From: Corynebacterium sp. MSK041
GTDB taxonomy: Bacteria > Actinomycetota > Actinomycetes > Mycobacteriales > Mycobacteriaceae
Direction of reading: 5' to 3'
DNA: 64,000 nt
Assembly: GCF_030232265.1 (NCBI RefSeq)
Contig: NZ_JASPJK010000010.1
Location: 25,488-89,487, forward strand
This document shows positions 1-8,411 of the stretch, one piece after another. A program made the translations under genes and the position numbers. The notes beneath the pieces are model-generated. The model worked only from the letters and a program-made list of their open reading frames with translations. It did not search any database and was not told where the DNA came from. Every line of letters starts with the position of its first letter. Position 1 is the first letter of the stretch.

Positions 1-4
1 GATC

Positions 5-283
5 ATGCTTTCACCCACCTTGCTGCGCCAGTTGGTTATGGCGCTCGTGGGTCTCGCAGGCCTCGTGGGGGCGGGGATGGCGAGTGTCACGCGCGATGAT
101 GCGTTTACTGCGGCAGACCGTATGCAGAAGTGGGCGTGGGTGGCCGTCCTCGTAGGCAGTGGTGCTGCCTGCTTGAGCGGTTTCGGCTTCCTCGGCCTGA
201 TTGGGTGCGTGTTCATCGGTATTTACTTCTTCGATGTGCGCCCCCAGATCAATAACATCCTGCGCGGTAATTACGGCTGGTAG
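5..283 (+). CDS. DUF2516-type small membrane protein
   Basis: A 92-residue protein with three hydrophobic stretches (about residues 8-27, 44-62 and 63-77) and a short C-terminal tail containing DVRP, which matches my recollection of the actinobacterial DUF2516 family. No enzymatic motif is visible, and the role is unknown. The ATG lies four bases from the window edge, so an upstream start cannot be excluded. It is followed after five bases by the next gene and is probably co-transcribed with it. In mycobacteria a DUF2516 protein also lies a few genes before murB, which fits the position here. Confidence 0.75.
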   Translation: MLSPTLLRQLVMALVGLAGLVGAGMASVTRDDAFTAADRMQKWAWVAVLVGSGAACLSGFGFLGLIGCVFIGIYFFDVRPQINNILRGNYGW

Positions 284-288
284 TCGGC

Positions 289-864
289 GTGGACGTTTCC
301 GCTGAGGATCTTGCGTGGCTCTCACAGCGCATCGGAGTCTTTGACCCGGGGGCCAAAGCGCCATCAAGCAGCAGCATTATCGACGACCCTCAGGCAGGCC
401 TTGTCGTCGAACCCACCGGAGTGGCCGGGTCAGCAGCCCCCGTCATCGCGCTCGTGGGGTGGCCAACGGGACGCCACCACAGCCTGATCAAAGCGGCTGA
501 GGCACGCCTGGCAGTCCAGGAAGGTGCAGGGGAGATGTGGCTAGCGGTGGATACTGATCTGCTTGTCGCCGGCGACAACAGCAGTGCCAGCGCCGTGCTG
601 GCGGACATCATTGCAGTAAGCCAGGTGGTGGATGAGCCGGCGAGGGTGGGGGTGGTTGCAGGGAGCGTCGATAAGCAAAAAATTGAAGCTCTCGCGCGCA
701 TCGCGCAACGTGCAGAGGTAGCTGTCCTCGCGGTGCCTGCTGGGGCGGATCTACCGTCGACGGCCTGTGAACTGGCGGTCTATGGTGTGGAGACCCTTGA
801 GGGGGCAGTGGACGCGCTCTACGCTGGCGCGCACCGCGTGTTTATTACACCTGCAAGTCGTTGA
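289..864 (+). CDS. Conserved hypothetical protein
   Basis: A 191-residue soluble protein starting at GTG five bases after the DUF2516 gene. It is rich in Ala and Val, with an alternating hydrophobic pattern (for example IALVGWP, VGVVAGS, VAVLAVPAG) that suggests an alpha/beta fold. I recognise no catalytic motif, signal peptide or membrane segment. Its last 20 bases overlap the 3' end of the convergent LmeA-like gene. Continuity with the upstream gene suggests a small operon. The function is unknown. Confidence 0.65.
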   Translation: MDVSAEDLAWLSQRIGVFDPGAKAPSSSSIIDDPQAGLVVEPTGVAGSAAPVIALVGWPTGRHHSLIKAAEARLAVQEGAGEMWLAVDTDLLVAGDNSSASAVLADIIAVSQVVDEPARVGVVAGSVDKQKIEALARIAQRAEVAVLAVPAGADLPSTACELAVYGVETLEGAVDALYAGAHRVFITPASR

Positions 865-1621
865 AGTGAACGTTCTCCCCGATGATGGTCACGGCAAAAC
901 CGCCATCAACCACGTCAAAACGTTCCACCTTCATGGGGCCAACCACCTGGTCATTGAGGCCACGCTCGAGCGCAACGCTCACTGCGTCTGAGAAGAAGTC
1001 CGGCAAACTACGCCCCAGAAGCTGAGTGGACACCGCCTCAAACACGGGCTGGCCATTCTGAATATTCGGGCGTAACTCTACGGCAAAAGCACCACTGGAA
1101 AACACGATGGTGAAGGTGCCACCATCCGGGTTTGCCTGCACGTTGGAGACATTAAGGATCTTGTTGTAGCCGGGGAACTGCCCATCGCTGGTCTCCTCCA
1201 GCGAGGCCCCAAGCTCGCGCTGCAGCATGTCGCGGACAACCGCCTGCGGCAAAATAGTGTGCACCTCAACCCGGTCTGCCCGAGGATCATCAGGATCAAG
1301 AATGAACCCAGTCGCATTGATTTTCGCAGCTGGGGTGCCAGCAATAGAGGTGCTATCAGGGGTGAGAGTGGACGGCAGATCCAGGTTGATGTGGTGGATC
1401 TTCCCAGTGGCCAGCCCAAACAAAACTGGCTGCGCACCGAAGTACACCTTGGGCTCACGCTCCACGGTCACGGTTTCGGGCGCGCCATCGAGAAAACTTG
1501 TTTTGATTTGCTGCGTGATGAACACTCGGATGGCTATTTCCAAAACGAAAAACAGCACGATCAGCGCAGCGAGGATTCCAAGGACAATTTTGAGTCCTCG
1601 GCGTGATTTCGTGCGCGTCAT
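845..1621 (-). CDS. LmeA-family (DUF2993) phospholipid-binding protein
   Basis: A 258-residue protein with a basic N-terminus (MTRTKSRRG), one membrane-spanning or signal-anchor helix (about residues 11-34) and an extracytoplasmic domain with the DUF2993 pattern: conserved V-x-V-E near residue 50, G-x-I--I-L-L near 75-80, and a C-terminal VGPM-V-F-V-VDGGFAV-I-G stretch. LmeA proteins are periplasmic, bind phospholipid and affect lipomannan maturation in mycobacteria. A link to lipoglycans is plausible here because mgtA is also in the window. The gene converges on the preceding hypothetical gene. Confidence 0.8.
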   Translation of the reverse strand: MTRTKSRRGLKIVLGILAALIVLFFVLEIAIRVFITQQIKTSFLDGAPETVTVEREPKVYFGAQPVLFGLATGKIHHINLDLPSTLTPDSTSIAGTPAAKINATGFILDPDDPRADRVEVHTILPQAVVRDMLQRELGASLEETSDGQFPGYNKILNVSNVQANPDGGTFTIVFSSGAFAVELRPNIQNGQPVFEAVSTQLLGRSLPDFFSDAVSVALERGLNDQVVGPMKVERFDVVDGGFAVTIIGENVHFNDLQV

Positions 1622-1721
1622 GGAACGTTATTGTTCATCACACACTTGACATTGCCACGTGTGCTCCCATCAAAGATCCTGTGAGTTTCCTGGGGGGAAG
1701 CGGTGTGGCGTGAGGCGGGGT

Positions 1722-2213
1722 TTAGAGGTTCTCGCTGATCCACTTCTCGGTCAGCTCGCCCTCCTGGTTGAACAGGTCACCCAGGGCTTCGCCCACCTTC
1801 GGCTCGATCGCCGGGCCCATGAACGGGATGTTCACGGAAACCTCGTTGTCGTAGCTCAGCGTGGTGGTCTCGCCAGCGCCGGCGAGCTTGATGGTGCCAC
1901 CGAAGTCCACCGGGGTGCCCTTGACGTCAGCGGTGTAGGAGACCTCAGCTGCGTCGCCCTCGAGCGCGCCGATGTTGACCACGCGCTTGACCTTCAGCGC
2001 CTGGGAAACCATGGACTGCACGGCCTCTGGCAGGACGGTAGTGGGTAGAACCTCGAAGAGGGTAACGGAGTTATCGGTGAATTCGTTGACCTCGCCTGCC
2101 TCAGGCGACAGGTTTGCGGCGATGAACTCCCAGTATGCGCGGGAGGAGTATGCCTCGTGCACCTTTGCTACGGGCTGGTTGATGGTCACGGTGTTTTCGC
2201 TATGAGTTGCCAT
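1722..2213 (-). CDS. DUF2505 (SRPBCC-like) protein
   Basis: A 163-residue protein starting MATHSENTV. The sequence has the lipid/ligand-binding START-like pattern of DUF2505: N-terminal V-I-QPVAKVHEAY, a central D-----F-V-LPTTVLPEAV, and C-terminal MGPAIEPKVGEALGDLFNQE. The start at 2213 was preferred over the ATG further upstream (2249) because the latter would overlap the start of divergent murB. No catalytic residues are evident. Genes of this family lie beside murB in other actinobacteria, but the ligand is unknown. Confidence 0.8.
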   Translation of the reverse strand: MATHSENTVTINQPVAKVHEAYSSRAYWEFIAANLSPEAGEVNEFTDNSVTLFEVLPTTVLPEAVQSMVSQALKVKRVVNIGALEGDAAEVSYTADVKGTPVDFGGTIKLAGAGETTTLSYDNEVSVNIPFMGPAIEPKVGEALGDLFNQEGELTEKWISENL

Positions 2214-2237
2214 GCCAAACAGACTACCGTTGTTTGA

Positions 2238-3299
2238 GTGCATGAACATTCAGCGACTCCACCGGCCGAGCAAATTGACGGCGTGCGTTTAGCCGACCTG
2301 ACTACGTTGCGTGTGGGAGGTTCCCCGCGCTACGCATATCGCGCCCGCACCTCTGACGAGCTTGCGCGCACCGTTTCGCTTATCGACGCCTCCCGTACCC
2401 CCCTCCTCATCATCGGCGGCGGCTCCAACCTCGTCGTGGCTGAGGGGGACCTTGATCTTGTTGTGGTGATCGCCGCCAATGACGGTATTGAGGTGAACGC
2501 CGATGGTGTGCCGGGTCTTGTTCGCGCCGGCGCAGGTGCTGTGTGGGATGACGTTGTCGCCGCCACGGTGGAGGCGGGACTTTCCGGTATTGAAACCCTG
2601 TCGGGGATCCCCGGCTCTGCCGGTGCCACGCCGGTACAAAACGTCGGCGCTTATGGTGCGGAGGTCTCCGACGTGCTCACCCGCGTCCACCTGTACAACC
2701 GCGAAACCGGTGCGACTGAGTGGGTGCCCGCCAGCTCTCTTGAACTGGCATACCGCTATTCCAACCTGAAGTTCACCGGCCGCGCGGTTGTCCTGGACAT
2801 CGAGATGCAGCTCGCGCCCGCTGACCTGTCCATCCCACTGCGTCACCTGGGCGGGGAGCGCCTTCCGCTTGCCGACGCCCGCGCGGACATCCTCCGCGTC
2901 CGCGCCTCCAAGGGGATGGTGTTGGAGGCTGCGGACCATGACACCTGGTCCGCCGGCTCCTTCTTCACCAACCCGATCGTGCCCGCGGCCGTCGCTGACG
3001 AGGTCGCCCGTACCGTCGGCCCCGACGCCGCCACCATGCCGCGCTACCCCCAGCCCGACGGCATGGTGAAGCTGTCTGCCGCCTGGATCATTGAGCGCGC
3101 TGGCTTCTCCCGTGGTTTCCCCAGCGAAGACGCCCCCGCCCGCCTGTCCACCAAGCACACCCTGGCGCTAACCAACCGTGGCACCGCCACCGCCGACGAC
3201 ATCGTCGCGCTGGCCCGCACCATCCGCGACGGCGTCCGCGACCGCTTCGGTGTCACCCTCGTGCCGGAACCGGTGTGGGTGGGTGTTTCCCTGGACTAG
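2238..3299 (+). CDS. murB: UDP-N-acetylmuramate dehydrogenase MurB
   Basis: MurB reduces UDP-N-acetylenolpyruvoylglucosamine to UDP-MurNAc with NADPH in cytoplasmic peptidoglycan precursor synthesis. The 353-residue protein has the FAD-binding signature (L-TLRVGG near residue 25, then LIIGGGSNLV), GIETLSGIPGSAGATPVQNVGAYG (written here only as the core GIPGSAGA-PVQN-GAYG), a Y-YSNLKF catalytic Tyr region, the GSFFTNP motif with its catalytic Ser, and the C-terminal Glu in LVPEPVWVG. GTG at 2238 is used; the gene is divergent from the DUF2505 gene with about 24 bases between starts. Full family length, no anomalies. Confidence 0.95.
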   Translation: MHEHSATPPAEQIDGVRLADLTTLRVGGSPRYAYRARTSDELARTVSLIDASRTPLLIIGGGSNLVVAEGDLDLVVVIAANDGIEVNADGVPGLVRAGAGAVWDDVVAATVEAGLSGIETLSGIPGSAGATPVQNVGAYGAEVSDVLTRVHLYNRETGATEWVPASSLELAYRYSNLKFTGRAVVLDIEMQLAPADLSIPLRHLGGERLPLADARADILRVRASKGMVLEAADHDTWSAGSFFTNPIVPAAVADEVARTVGPDAATMPRYPQPDGMVKLSAAWIIERAGFSRGFPSEDAPARLSTKHTLALTNRGTATADDIVALARTIRDGVRDRFGVTLVPEPVWVGVSLD

Positions 3300-3305
3300 C
3301 TTGCG

Positions 3306-4367
3306 TTAGTTAAGGCCGATCGGCGGCAAGTGCTTTCGCAGATCCGGGTATGCGTTCAGAAGCAGCACGCCCATGAGCGAAAGTGCGCTAATCACACTTG
3401 AAAGGACCACCAGCGTCCCACCGAGGATGCGAAGCCACGCAGGAACATCAGACGATTCCGAAGGGACGGGCTTCGGAGGCTCCGGCGAAGGAATCGGTGT
3501 GATGGTAGGGTCCTGCTCCGTCTTGGCGTCAAAGTCGACGGTTATGGGGTGCGGAACCTTAGCCGCGTCCGTGGAGCCTCCTGAGGTGTACCAGAACGAC
3601 GACAGGCCTGTTTCAAATTGGAAGTCCACAAACTCTTGTGGCCACGCTCCCCACGCTGCTCCGGAGCGCACCTGTGGTCGGTTCCCTTGCTCTACCTCAA
3701 TTTCGCGTCCCGCATATTCAGGCGAAATAACAACAGATCCAGTGCCGTCAATGTGGACATTCTTGAATGTCGCAATTTGAACATCCTGACGGGGTGCCAG
3801 TGGGTGTTTTGTTAGTTTGACGCGATCAGATCTGTAGCCTGACAGGTCCCCACGCAATTCCCCGGTGCCGCCTGAATTGACCACCAGGTGGGGGTTGGTG
3901 ATGCTGAACACCGCCATCCCTCCGAAGAAGTTGAAGCTCATTGAGCCTTCCCACGCGATTGTGGCAGAGCCATCCGGATTGATAGCGCCGTGACCGCCCG
4001 AAAACTCAACTACCTGTTGCGCATTGCCCATGCGCAGGAAGTTGTTCTTGGTATTCCAGGTAGGGGAAGTGACGGAGTCGCCGTTGACGATCTTGATAGC
4101 CACGTCGCCGTCGTTGGCAGAGTAGGTCGTCTTCTTTCCGTCGGAAATACCAGCTGTGAGGTAGTTGACACCGCCTACAGGTGGCCGTTTTTGAAGCTGA
4201 TCGCTGATGGACCAGCGCAGCTGTGCGTCCCTGATGGTCCGTGTTTCCTGCGGAGCGGGGGTTGCTTCCTGGGCATGAGCGCTTGTGGGAGGTGGCATGA
4301 GTGGGCCCAAAATGATCGCGAGCGCCATGAACAGCGCTACCCATATGCGCCTTGCAGAGATGGACAT
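3306..4367 (-). CDS. HtaA-domain membrane-anchored protein (short paralogue)
   Basis: A 353-residue precursor: signal peptide (residues 1-33, ending SAHAQ), one HtaA-like domain (about 48-290), a Pro/Ser linker, one C-terminal transmembrane helix and a short basic tail (NAYPDLRK). HtaA domains of corynebacteria bind haem at the cell surface. The start at 4367 is chosen because AAGGAAGG lies just before it. The domain is nearly identical in layout to the C-terminal half of the next gene. The position where haem-binding HtaA domains carry a His (in a F-T-G-H stretch) reads FNFFGG here, so haem binding by the known mode is doubtful. No haem ABC transporter lies nearby. Confidence 0.85.
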   Translation of the reverse strand: MSISARRIWVALFMALAIILGPLMPPPTSAHAQEATPAPQETRTIRDAQLRWSISDQLQKRPPVGGVNYLTAGISDGKKTTYSANDGDVAIKIVNGDSVTSPTWNTKNNFLRMGNAQQVVEFSGGHGAINPDGSATIAWEGSMSFNFFGGMAVFSITNPHLVVNSGGTGELRGDLSGYRSDRVKLTKHPLAPRQDVQIATFKNVHIDGTGSVVISPEYAGREIEVEQGNRPQVRSGAAWGAWPQEFVDFQFETGLSSFWYTSGGSTDAAKVPHPITVDFDAKTEQDPTITPIPSPEPPKPVPSESSDVPAWLRILGGTLVVLSSVISALSLMGVLLLNAYPDLRKHLPPIGLN

Positions 4368-4430
4368 GAGCCTTCCTTGGGTTGAGGGGATTGAGAACAT
4401 GACCGCGGGAACCCGCGGGATCAGATGAAT

Positions 4431-4449
4431 AAAGGGTAACCTAAACGGG
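4431..4449 (-). promoter_or_regulatory. Weak DtxR-like box upstream of the short HtaA gene
   Basis: This 19-base stretch matches 11 of 19 positions of the DtxR consensus as I recall it (TTAGGTTAGSCTAACCTAA), including a CCTAA half. It lies about 65 bases before the start codon, at the position equivalent to the better box in front of the large paralogue. It looks like a decayed copy. Iron control is an inference. Confidence 0.4.
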
Positions 4450-4505
4450 TGTCAATCGAAATATTGAGTGGCGCGTGGGGGTCATGTCAGATTGGATTTC
4501 GGGCT

Positions 4506-4577
4506 GGTTTGACTATGCGCCACACCGTCCAACCACGACCTGGGTTTTTGCTGCGCGCCGGGCGGCATAGTCAAACC
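4506..4577. repeat. Inverted-repeat element, copy A
   Basis: Thirteen-base perfect inverted repeats (GGTTTGACTATGC at 4506-4518 and its complement at 4565-4577) enclose about 46 bases. The interior has a 21-base segment (4537-4557) found unchanged in copy B at 8297-8317. The element is intergenic, upstream of the short HtaA gene. Confidence 0.85.
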
Positions 4578-4598
4578 GGTTCTGCAGAACCAACGACG

Positions 4599-4693
4599 AA
4601 GCCCCTCCCCGCCAAGTGAACTACTCCCCACTAGTCAGTAACTGATTTCTCAGTCCAACTTTCGGGGGCTAGTTCATTGGCGGGAAGGGGCTT
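4599..4693 (-). terminator. Large hairpin downstream of the long HtaA gene
   Basis: Arms 4599-4623 and 4670-4693 pair over about 24 bases with one mismatch and one bulge; the loop is about 46 bases. It begins 18 bases past the stop of the long HtaA gene on the minus strand and probably ends its transcript, though there is no long T-run. The outer arm resembles the hairpin after fadD (8357-8390). Confidence 0.6.
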
Positions 4694-4711
4694 TAGCGGT
4701 TGAGCGAGGCG

Positions 4712-7700
4712 TTAGTTGGGGACGATTGAAGGCAGGTACTTTCGCAGGTCTGGATATGCGTTGAGAAGCATCATGCCCACGAGCGAAAGCGCACTAATCA
4801 CACTTGAAAGGGCCAGCAACGTCCCGCCGAGGATACGAAGCCAGGAGGGGCCATCAGAAGATTCTGAGGGGGTAGGCATTGGCGGCTCCGGCGTAGGAGT
4901 TGGCGTGGTGGTGGAGTCCTGATCTGCCGTAGTGCCGAAGTCGAAGGTAACCGGATGCGGAACCTTGGCACTGTCAGAGGAGCCTCCCGACGAGTACCAG
5001 TAAGAGGACAGGCCTGTTTCGAACTGGAAGTCCACAAACTCTTGCGGCCATGCTCCCCATCCTGCTACGGAACGGTTCTGCGGTCGATGTCCTTCGGGAA
5101 CTTCAATCTCCCGGCCCGCGAATTCAGGCGAGACGGTAATGGATCCAGCTCCATCAATATGGACATGCTTGAATGTTGCAATTTGAACGTCCTTGCGGGG
5201 CTGTAGTGGGCGTTTTGTTAACGCAGTGCGATCAGTTTCGTAACCGGATAGGTTGCCACGTAGTTCTCCAGTTCCATCTGCGTTGGTCACGAGACGGGGG
5301 TTAGTGATGCTAAATACCGCCAAGCCTCCGTAGTAGTTGAAGCTCATTGAGCCTTTCCACACGATCGTGGCAGATCCATCTGGATTGATAGAACCGTGAC
5401 CGCCCGAAAGCTCCACTACCTGTTGTGCTTTTTCCGTACCGAGGAAGTCAGCCTTGGTCTCCCATGAAGGAGACACTACGGAATCGCCGTTGAGAATCTT
5501 GATGGATACATCACCGTTGTCGGCGGAGTAAGTTGCTTCCGTTCCATCAGAAATGCCAGCCGAGAGGTAGTTAACGCCTCCAGCGGGTGGACGGCGCTGG
5601 AGCTCGTCGTTGAAAGCCCAGCGCATTTTGGCCTCTTTGACAGATCGCGCTTCTGGTTGGGTTGGTGTTTCGCCTGAGCTCCCTGTCTGCTTCACGGTCA
5701 GTGTTGCCGGAGCGGTGAAGATATCGCCCGCGTCGTTCACTGCGTGTGCTCGGACCCTCACTGAATTCATGTCGGGAGTGATCTTGGACAGGGTAAGCAC
5801 CGAGGTGGTGTCATGGGTTTCTACCGTCGTGTCGTCGTCAAGCGAAATATCTGCCCAGAACCCGTTGGAGTAGCGCTGCCACACGACTTTGGTTGCTGGC
5901 GGATGGGATGCGAAGCTCGCGCTGAAAGCGGCTTGATCACCTGCCTTAACGGTGATGTCTTTGGGGTGTTGGGTCACAGCCGGTGCGCCTGTCACAGTGA
6001 TGGTCGCGGCATCGGACACCACGTCCCCGCGTGCAGTGCGTTCGACCGCACGGAACTGTGTGCCGTTATCGGCCGCGGTGACATTGATTGTCAGCTCATC
6101 CCCTGTTTCTCCGGCGATATCCTCAAAGGAGCCTTCATTGGGGCGTTTGACCTGCCACTGGCGAGTGCTAGCCAGGTCTGTCTTCGTTGCCTCCGCGTTC
6201 AGGGTCACGGACCCTTCATGGTCACGTCCGAGGTTGATTGTGGCGGACGCTGGCGAAGCGGTGAACGACGGCGATGTTCCGAGCAGCTCAAAGCGCCTCA
6301 AGCCAGCGTTTTTGGTTTCAGGGTCTGTCACCTGGAAGACCACGGATCCGTCTGCGGTGACCGTGAGTGGGAACGTTGGTTGTGGAGACAAGCCGGCATT
6401 CGAGGTATCAGGGAATTGGTAGCGGTGGACAAACGCACCGTCACGGAGAACATACAGGGCTTTATCCCGGCCGAGCACATACTGGAATCCCGATGTTGGA
6501 TCGAAGGTTGCGGCGTAAGCTGCAGTATTTTCCCAGTTAGGAAGGGTGAATTCTTCGCCTGCCTCGGCCTCGTCGTCTTCTACAGTGACTACCTGCAGGT
6601 CACCGTAGAAAAGGTCAGCGGTGCTAAGGAGGACGTGCTTATCGTCTATTCGTTGAGCAATGGAGTATGCAGTTCCTAGCAGTGCCTGCTTTGAAGGAGT
6701 GGTGCCTGCGATCGGTGTTGCAAATGTTTGCTTGCCGGCGCGCTCAAGGAGAAACGCTGGCATACCTTTACGTTTCGCGCTCCCCGCAGTTTGGTAGGTG
6801 CCACCGAGTGCAGCCACATAAACACCGTCGCCGATGGGAACGATATTCATTGGCTGGAATGACTCACTGGTGAACATTGACGGGCTGAGCATGAAGGGCT
6901 GTTGTTCGCCGATTCGACGGGATTCAAGGTTCAGCGGTGCGATCGTTTCGCTCCAGTCCTCCCCGTCCAGATACACGAACCCGATCTTCTTCGGATTGTT
7001 CGTGCCAGTGTCGATTGCGACAACAAGCTCGTTTTCGTGGGAGTCCCAGACGATGGAGCCGATACGGCGATAATCCGGGTCGTCGGTAAGCGTTGCGACA
7101 GTACTGACCTGCGTCTGCTTGGTTTCAGGATTGTATTGAGCCCTCTTGATGTCCACATTGCTCAGGCCAGAGCGGTTCGCACCAAGCGATAAATCACTGT
7201 AAAACACCGACTCGCTTTCCGGGTCGTAGGCAAAACGGGCCGAGGTTGACTTGCTCACCGGCAATGGTTCGGACGCAAGTTCCTCCATCGTGCTGGCCTT
7301 GATATGCCGGAGCGTCAGCGCAGGTGTGTCCGAGGTGATCTTGGAATATTCGATGACGTGCAACAGGTCATTTGTTGGTGAGGCGAAGGTGACAAAAGGT
7401 TGCTCGTCCTGGGTGTTGCTCACCCATGTTTGATTCGGGGACAAGACGGGAATGCCACCGGGGAGTTCCGGTTGGGATGTATCGGGCTTGCCACCAGGTC
7501 CTTCATACTCGATGGACACTGGGTCGATGGGTGTGCCCTCCGGGTAGAGGTCAATGAGAGAGGCCTGAAAAGCAGGAATCCGATTCCACGTGGTCGTATT
7601 GTTTTCCGTCGTGGGATTCACGTCGGAGAGATTCAGGGTCGCGTACGTGCCGGATTTTTCTTCCAGCTGCCCGGTCGACCGAGAGTTGCCCACGTAGTCC

Positions 7701-8095
7701 AAACGAATCTCTTGGGAGGTAGGAGAAATCACAACTTCAACGTTTTTATAGGTCGAATCGAGCTGGTACGTGCCGTCAGGCATTTTGTACTGCGTGAACC
7801 TAACTTGGCCTTTGGTTTTCACCTTTAGGGTGTTCGACTCCGGGTCGTACGTGCCGGATTCAATTGGCCAGCTGTACTCACCGCTGGGTAGCACTTCAAC
7901 GCCCCCAGATACTGTTGCTGCTTGGGCACCGACGTAGTTGCGCCAAGACTCGTAGATTCCCCAAGTCACTCGGCCTTGAGTGATGGAGAAACTTTCTTGG
8001 GCATGGGCAGTTTTGGGCGGTGGCATGAGCGCACTCGAAATGATCGCGAGCACCATGAACAGTGCCGCCCATGTGCGCCTTGCGGAGATGGACAT
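4712..8095 (-). CDS. Multidomain HtaA/Ig-like surface protein (long paralogue)
   Basis: A 1127-residue precursor. Layout: signal peptide (1-32, ending TAHAQ); N-terminal HtaA-like domain (about 38-190; W45, W51, Y54); a 370-residue region (about 225-605) with repeated beta-strand and YDPESE/WDSHENE-like turns resembling a beta-propeller; two Ig-like modules (about 608-703 and 705-803, the second with QHPKDITVKAGD); a second HtaA-like domain (815-1055); a Thr/Pro linker; a transmembrane helix (1084-1112); and a basic tail. The likely role is surface binding of haem or a haemoprotein; this is inferred from the family. The usual ligand His position reads FTQY (Y103) and FNYY (Y921-922). The start is fixed by AAGGAAGG, identical to the paralogue. 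Confidence 0.85.
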   Translation of the reverse strand: MSISARRTWAALFMVLAIISSALMPPPKTAHAQESFSITQGRVTWGIYESWRNYVGAQAATVSGGVEVLPSGEYSWPIESGTYDPESNTLKVKTKGQVRFTQYKMPDGTYQLDSTYKNVEVVISPTSQEIRLDYVGNSRSTGQLEEKSGTYATLNLSDVNPTTENNTTTWNRIPAFQASLIDLYPEGTPIDPVSIEYEGPGGKPDTSQPELPGGIPVLSPNQTWVSNTQDEQPFVTFASPTNDLLHVIEYSKITSDTPALTLRHIKASTMEELASEPLPVSKSTSARFAYDPESESVFYSDLSLGANRSGLSNVDIKRAQYNPETKQTQVSTVATLTDDPDYRRIGSIVWDSHENELVVAIDTGTNNPKKIGFVYLDGEDWSETIAPLNLESRRIGEQQPFMLSPSMFTSESFQPMNIVPIGDGVYVAALGGTYQTAGSAKRKGMPAFLLERAGKQTFATPIAGTTPSKQALLGTAYSIAQRIDDKHVLLSTADLFYGDLQVVTVEDDEAEAGEEFTLPNWENTAAYAATFDPTSGFQYVLGRDKALYVLRDGAFVHRYQFPDTSNAGLSPQPTFPLTVTADGSVVFQVTDPETKNAGLRRFELLGTSPSFTASPASATINLGRDHEGSVTLNAEATKTDLASTRQWQVKRPNEGSFEDIAGETGDELTINVTAADNGTQFRAVERTARGDVVSDAATITVTGAPAVTQHPKDITVKAGDQAAFSASFASHPPATKVVWQRYSNGFWADISLDDDTTVETHDTTSVLTLSKITPDMNSVRVRAHAVNDAGDIFTAPATLTVKQTGSSGETPTQPEARSVKEAKMRWAFNDELQRRPPAGGVNYLSAGISDGTEATYSADNGDVSIKILNGDSVVSPSWETKADFLGTEKAQQVVELSGGHGSINPDGSATIVWKGSMSFNYYGGLAVFSITNPRLVTNADGTGELRGNLSGYETDRTALTKRPLQPRKDVQIATFKHVHIDGAGSITVSPEFAGREIEVPEGHRPQNRSVAGWGAWPQEFVDFQFETGLSSYWYSSGGSSDSAKVPHPVTFDFGTTADQDSTTTPTPTPEPPMPTPSESSDGPSWLRILGGTLLALSSVISALSLVGMMLLNAYPDLRKYLPSIVPN

Positions 8096-8158
8096 GAGCC
8101 TTCCTTGGATTAAAAAGATTGGGAAAATGGTCCTGGAAAATTACCAGATCAGGTGAAT

Positions 8159-8177
8159 GAAGGTTAGCCTAATGTCA
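8159..8177 (-). promoter_or_regulatory. DtxR-like iron box upstream of the long HtaA gene
   Basis: GAAGGTTAGCCTAATGTCA matches 14 of 19 positions of the DtxR consensus as I recall it, with an unbroken 12-base core (AGGTTAGCCTAA). It lies 64 bases before the start codon, where it would cover a promoter. Repression by DtxR-Fe2+ is the expected behaviour for haem-uptake genes of this genus. Confidence 0.65.
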
Positions 8178-8266
8178 CATCAATCTAAATGTTGAGTGGG
8201 TGGCCGGGGGTAGAGCTAGGTTCTTGGTGCACACGCTGCTTGGCGCCTCGAGCGGCTTTCGGGTCC

Positions 8267-8336
8267 GTTTGACTATGCACTTCGCTGTGTGTTTTTGACC
8301 TGGGTTTTTGCTGCGCGTGCGGTGGCATAGTCAAAC
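8267..8336. repeat. Inverted-repeat element, copy B
   Basis: Twelve-base perfect inverted repeats (GTTTGACTATGC at 8267-8278, complement at 8325-8336) with the same 21-base core as copy A (8297-8317). It occupies the equivalent place upstream of the long HtaA gene, so both genes carry the element. Confidence 0.85.
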
Positions 8337-8356
8337 CGGCTCCGCAGCCAACAACG

Positions 8357-8390
8357 ACGAAGCCTCTTCCCGCGTTGGCGGGAAGAGGCT
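8357..8390 (-). terminator. Hairpin downstream of fadD
   Basis: A perfect stem of at least 13 bases (AGCCTCTTCCCGC with GCGGGAAGAGGCT) and a tiny loop, about 20 bases past the fadD stop on the minus strand. There is no marked T-run. Its sequence resembles the outer arms of the hairpin at 4599-4693. Confidence 0.65.
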
Positions 8391-8411
8391 CGCGTGGCGT
8401 TGGGCTAGGCG

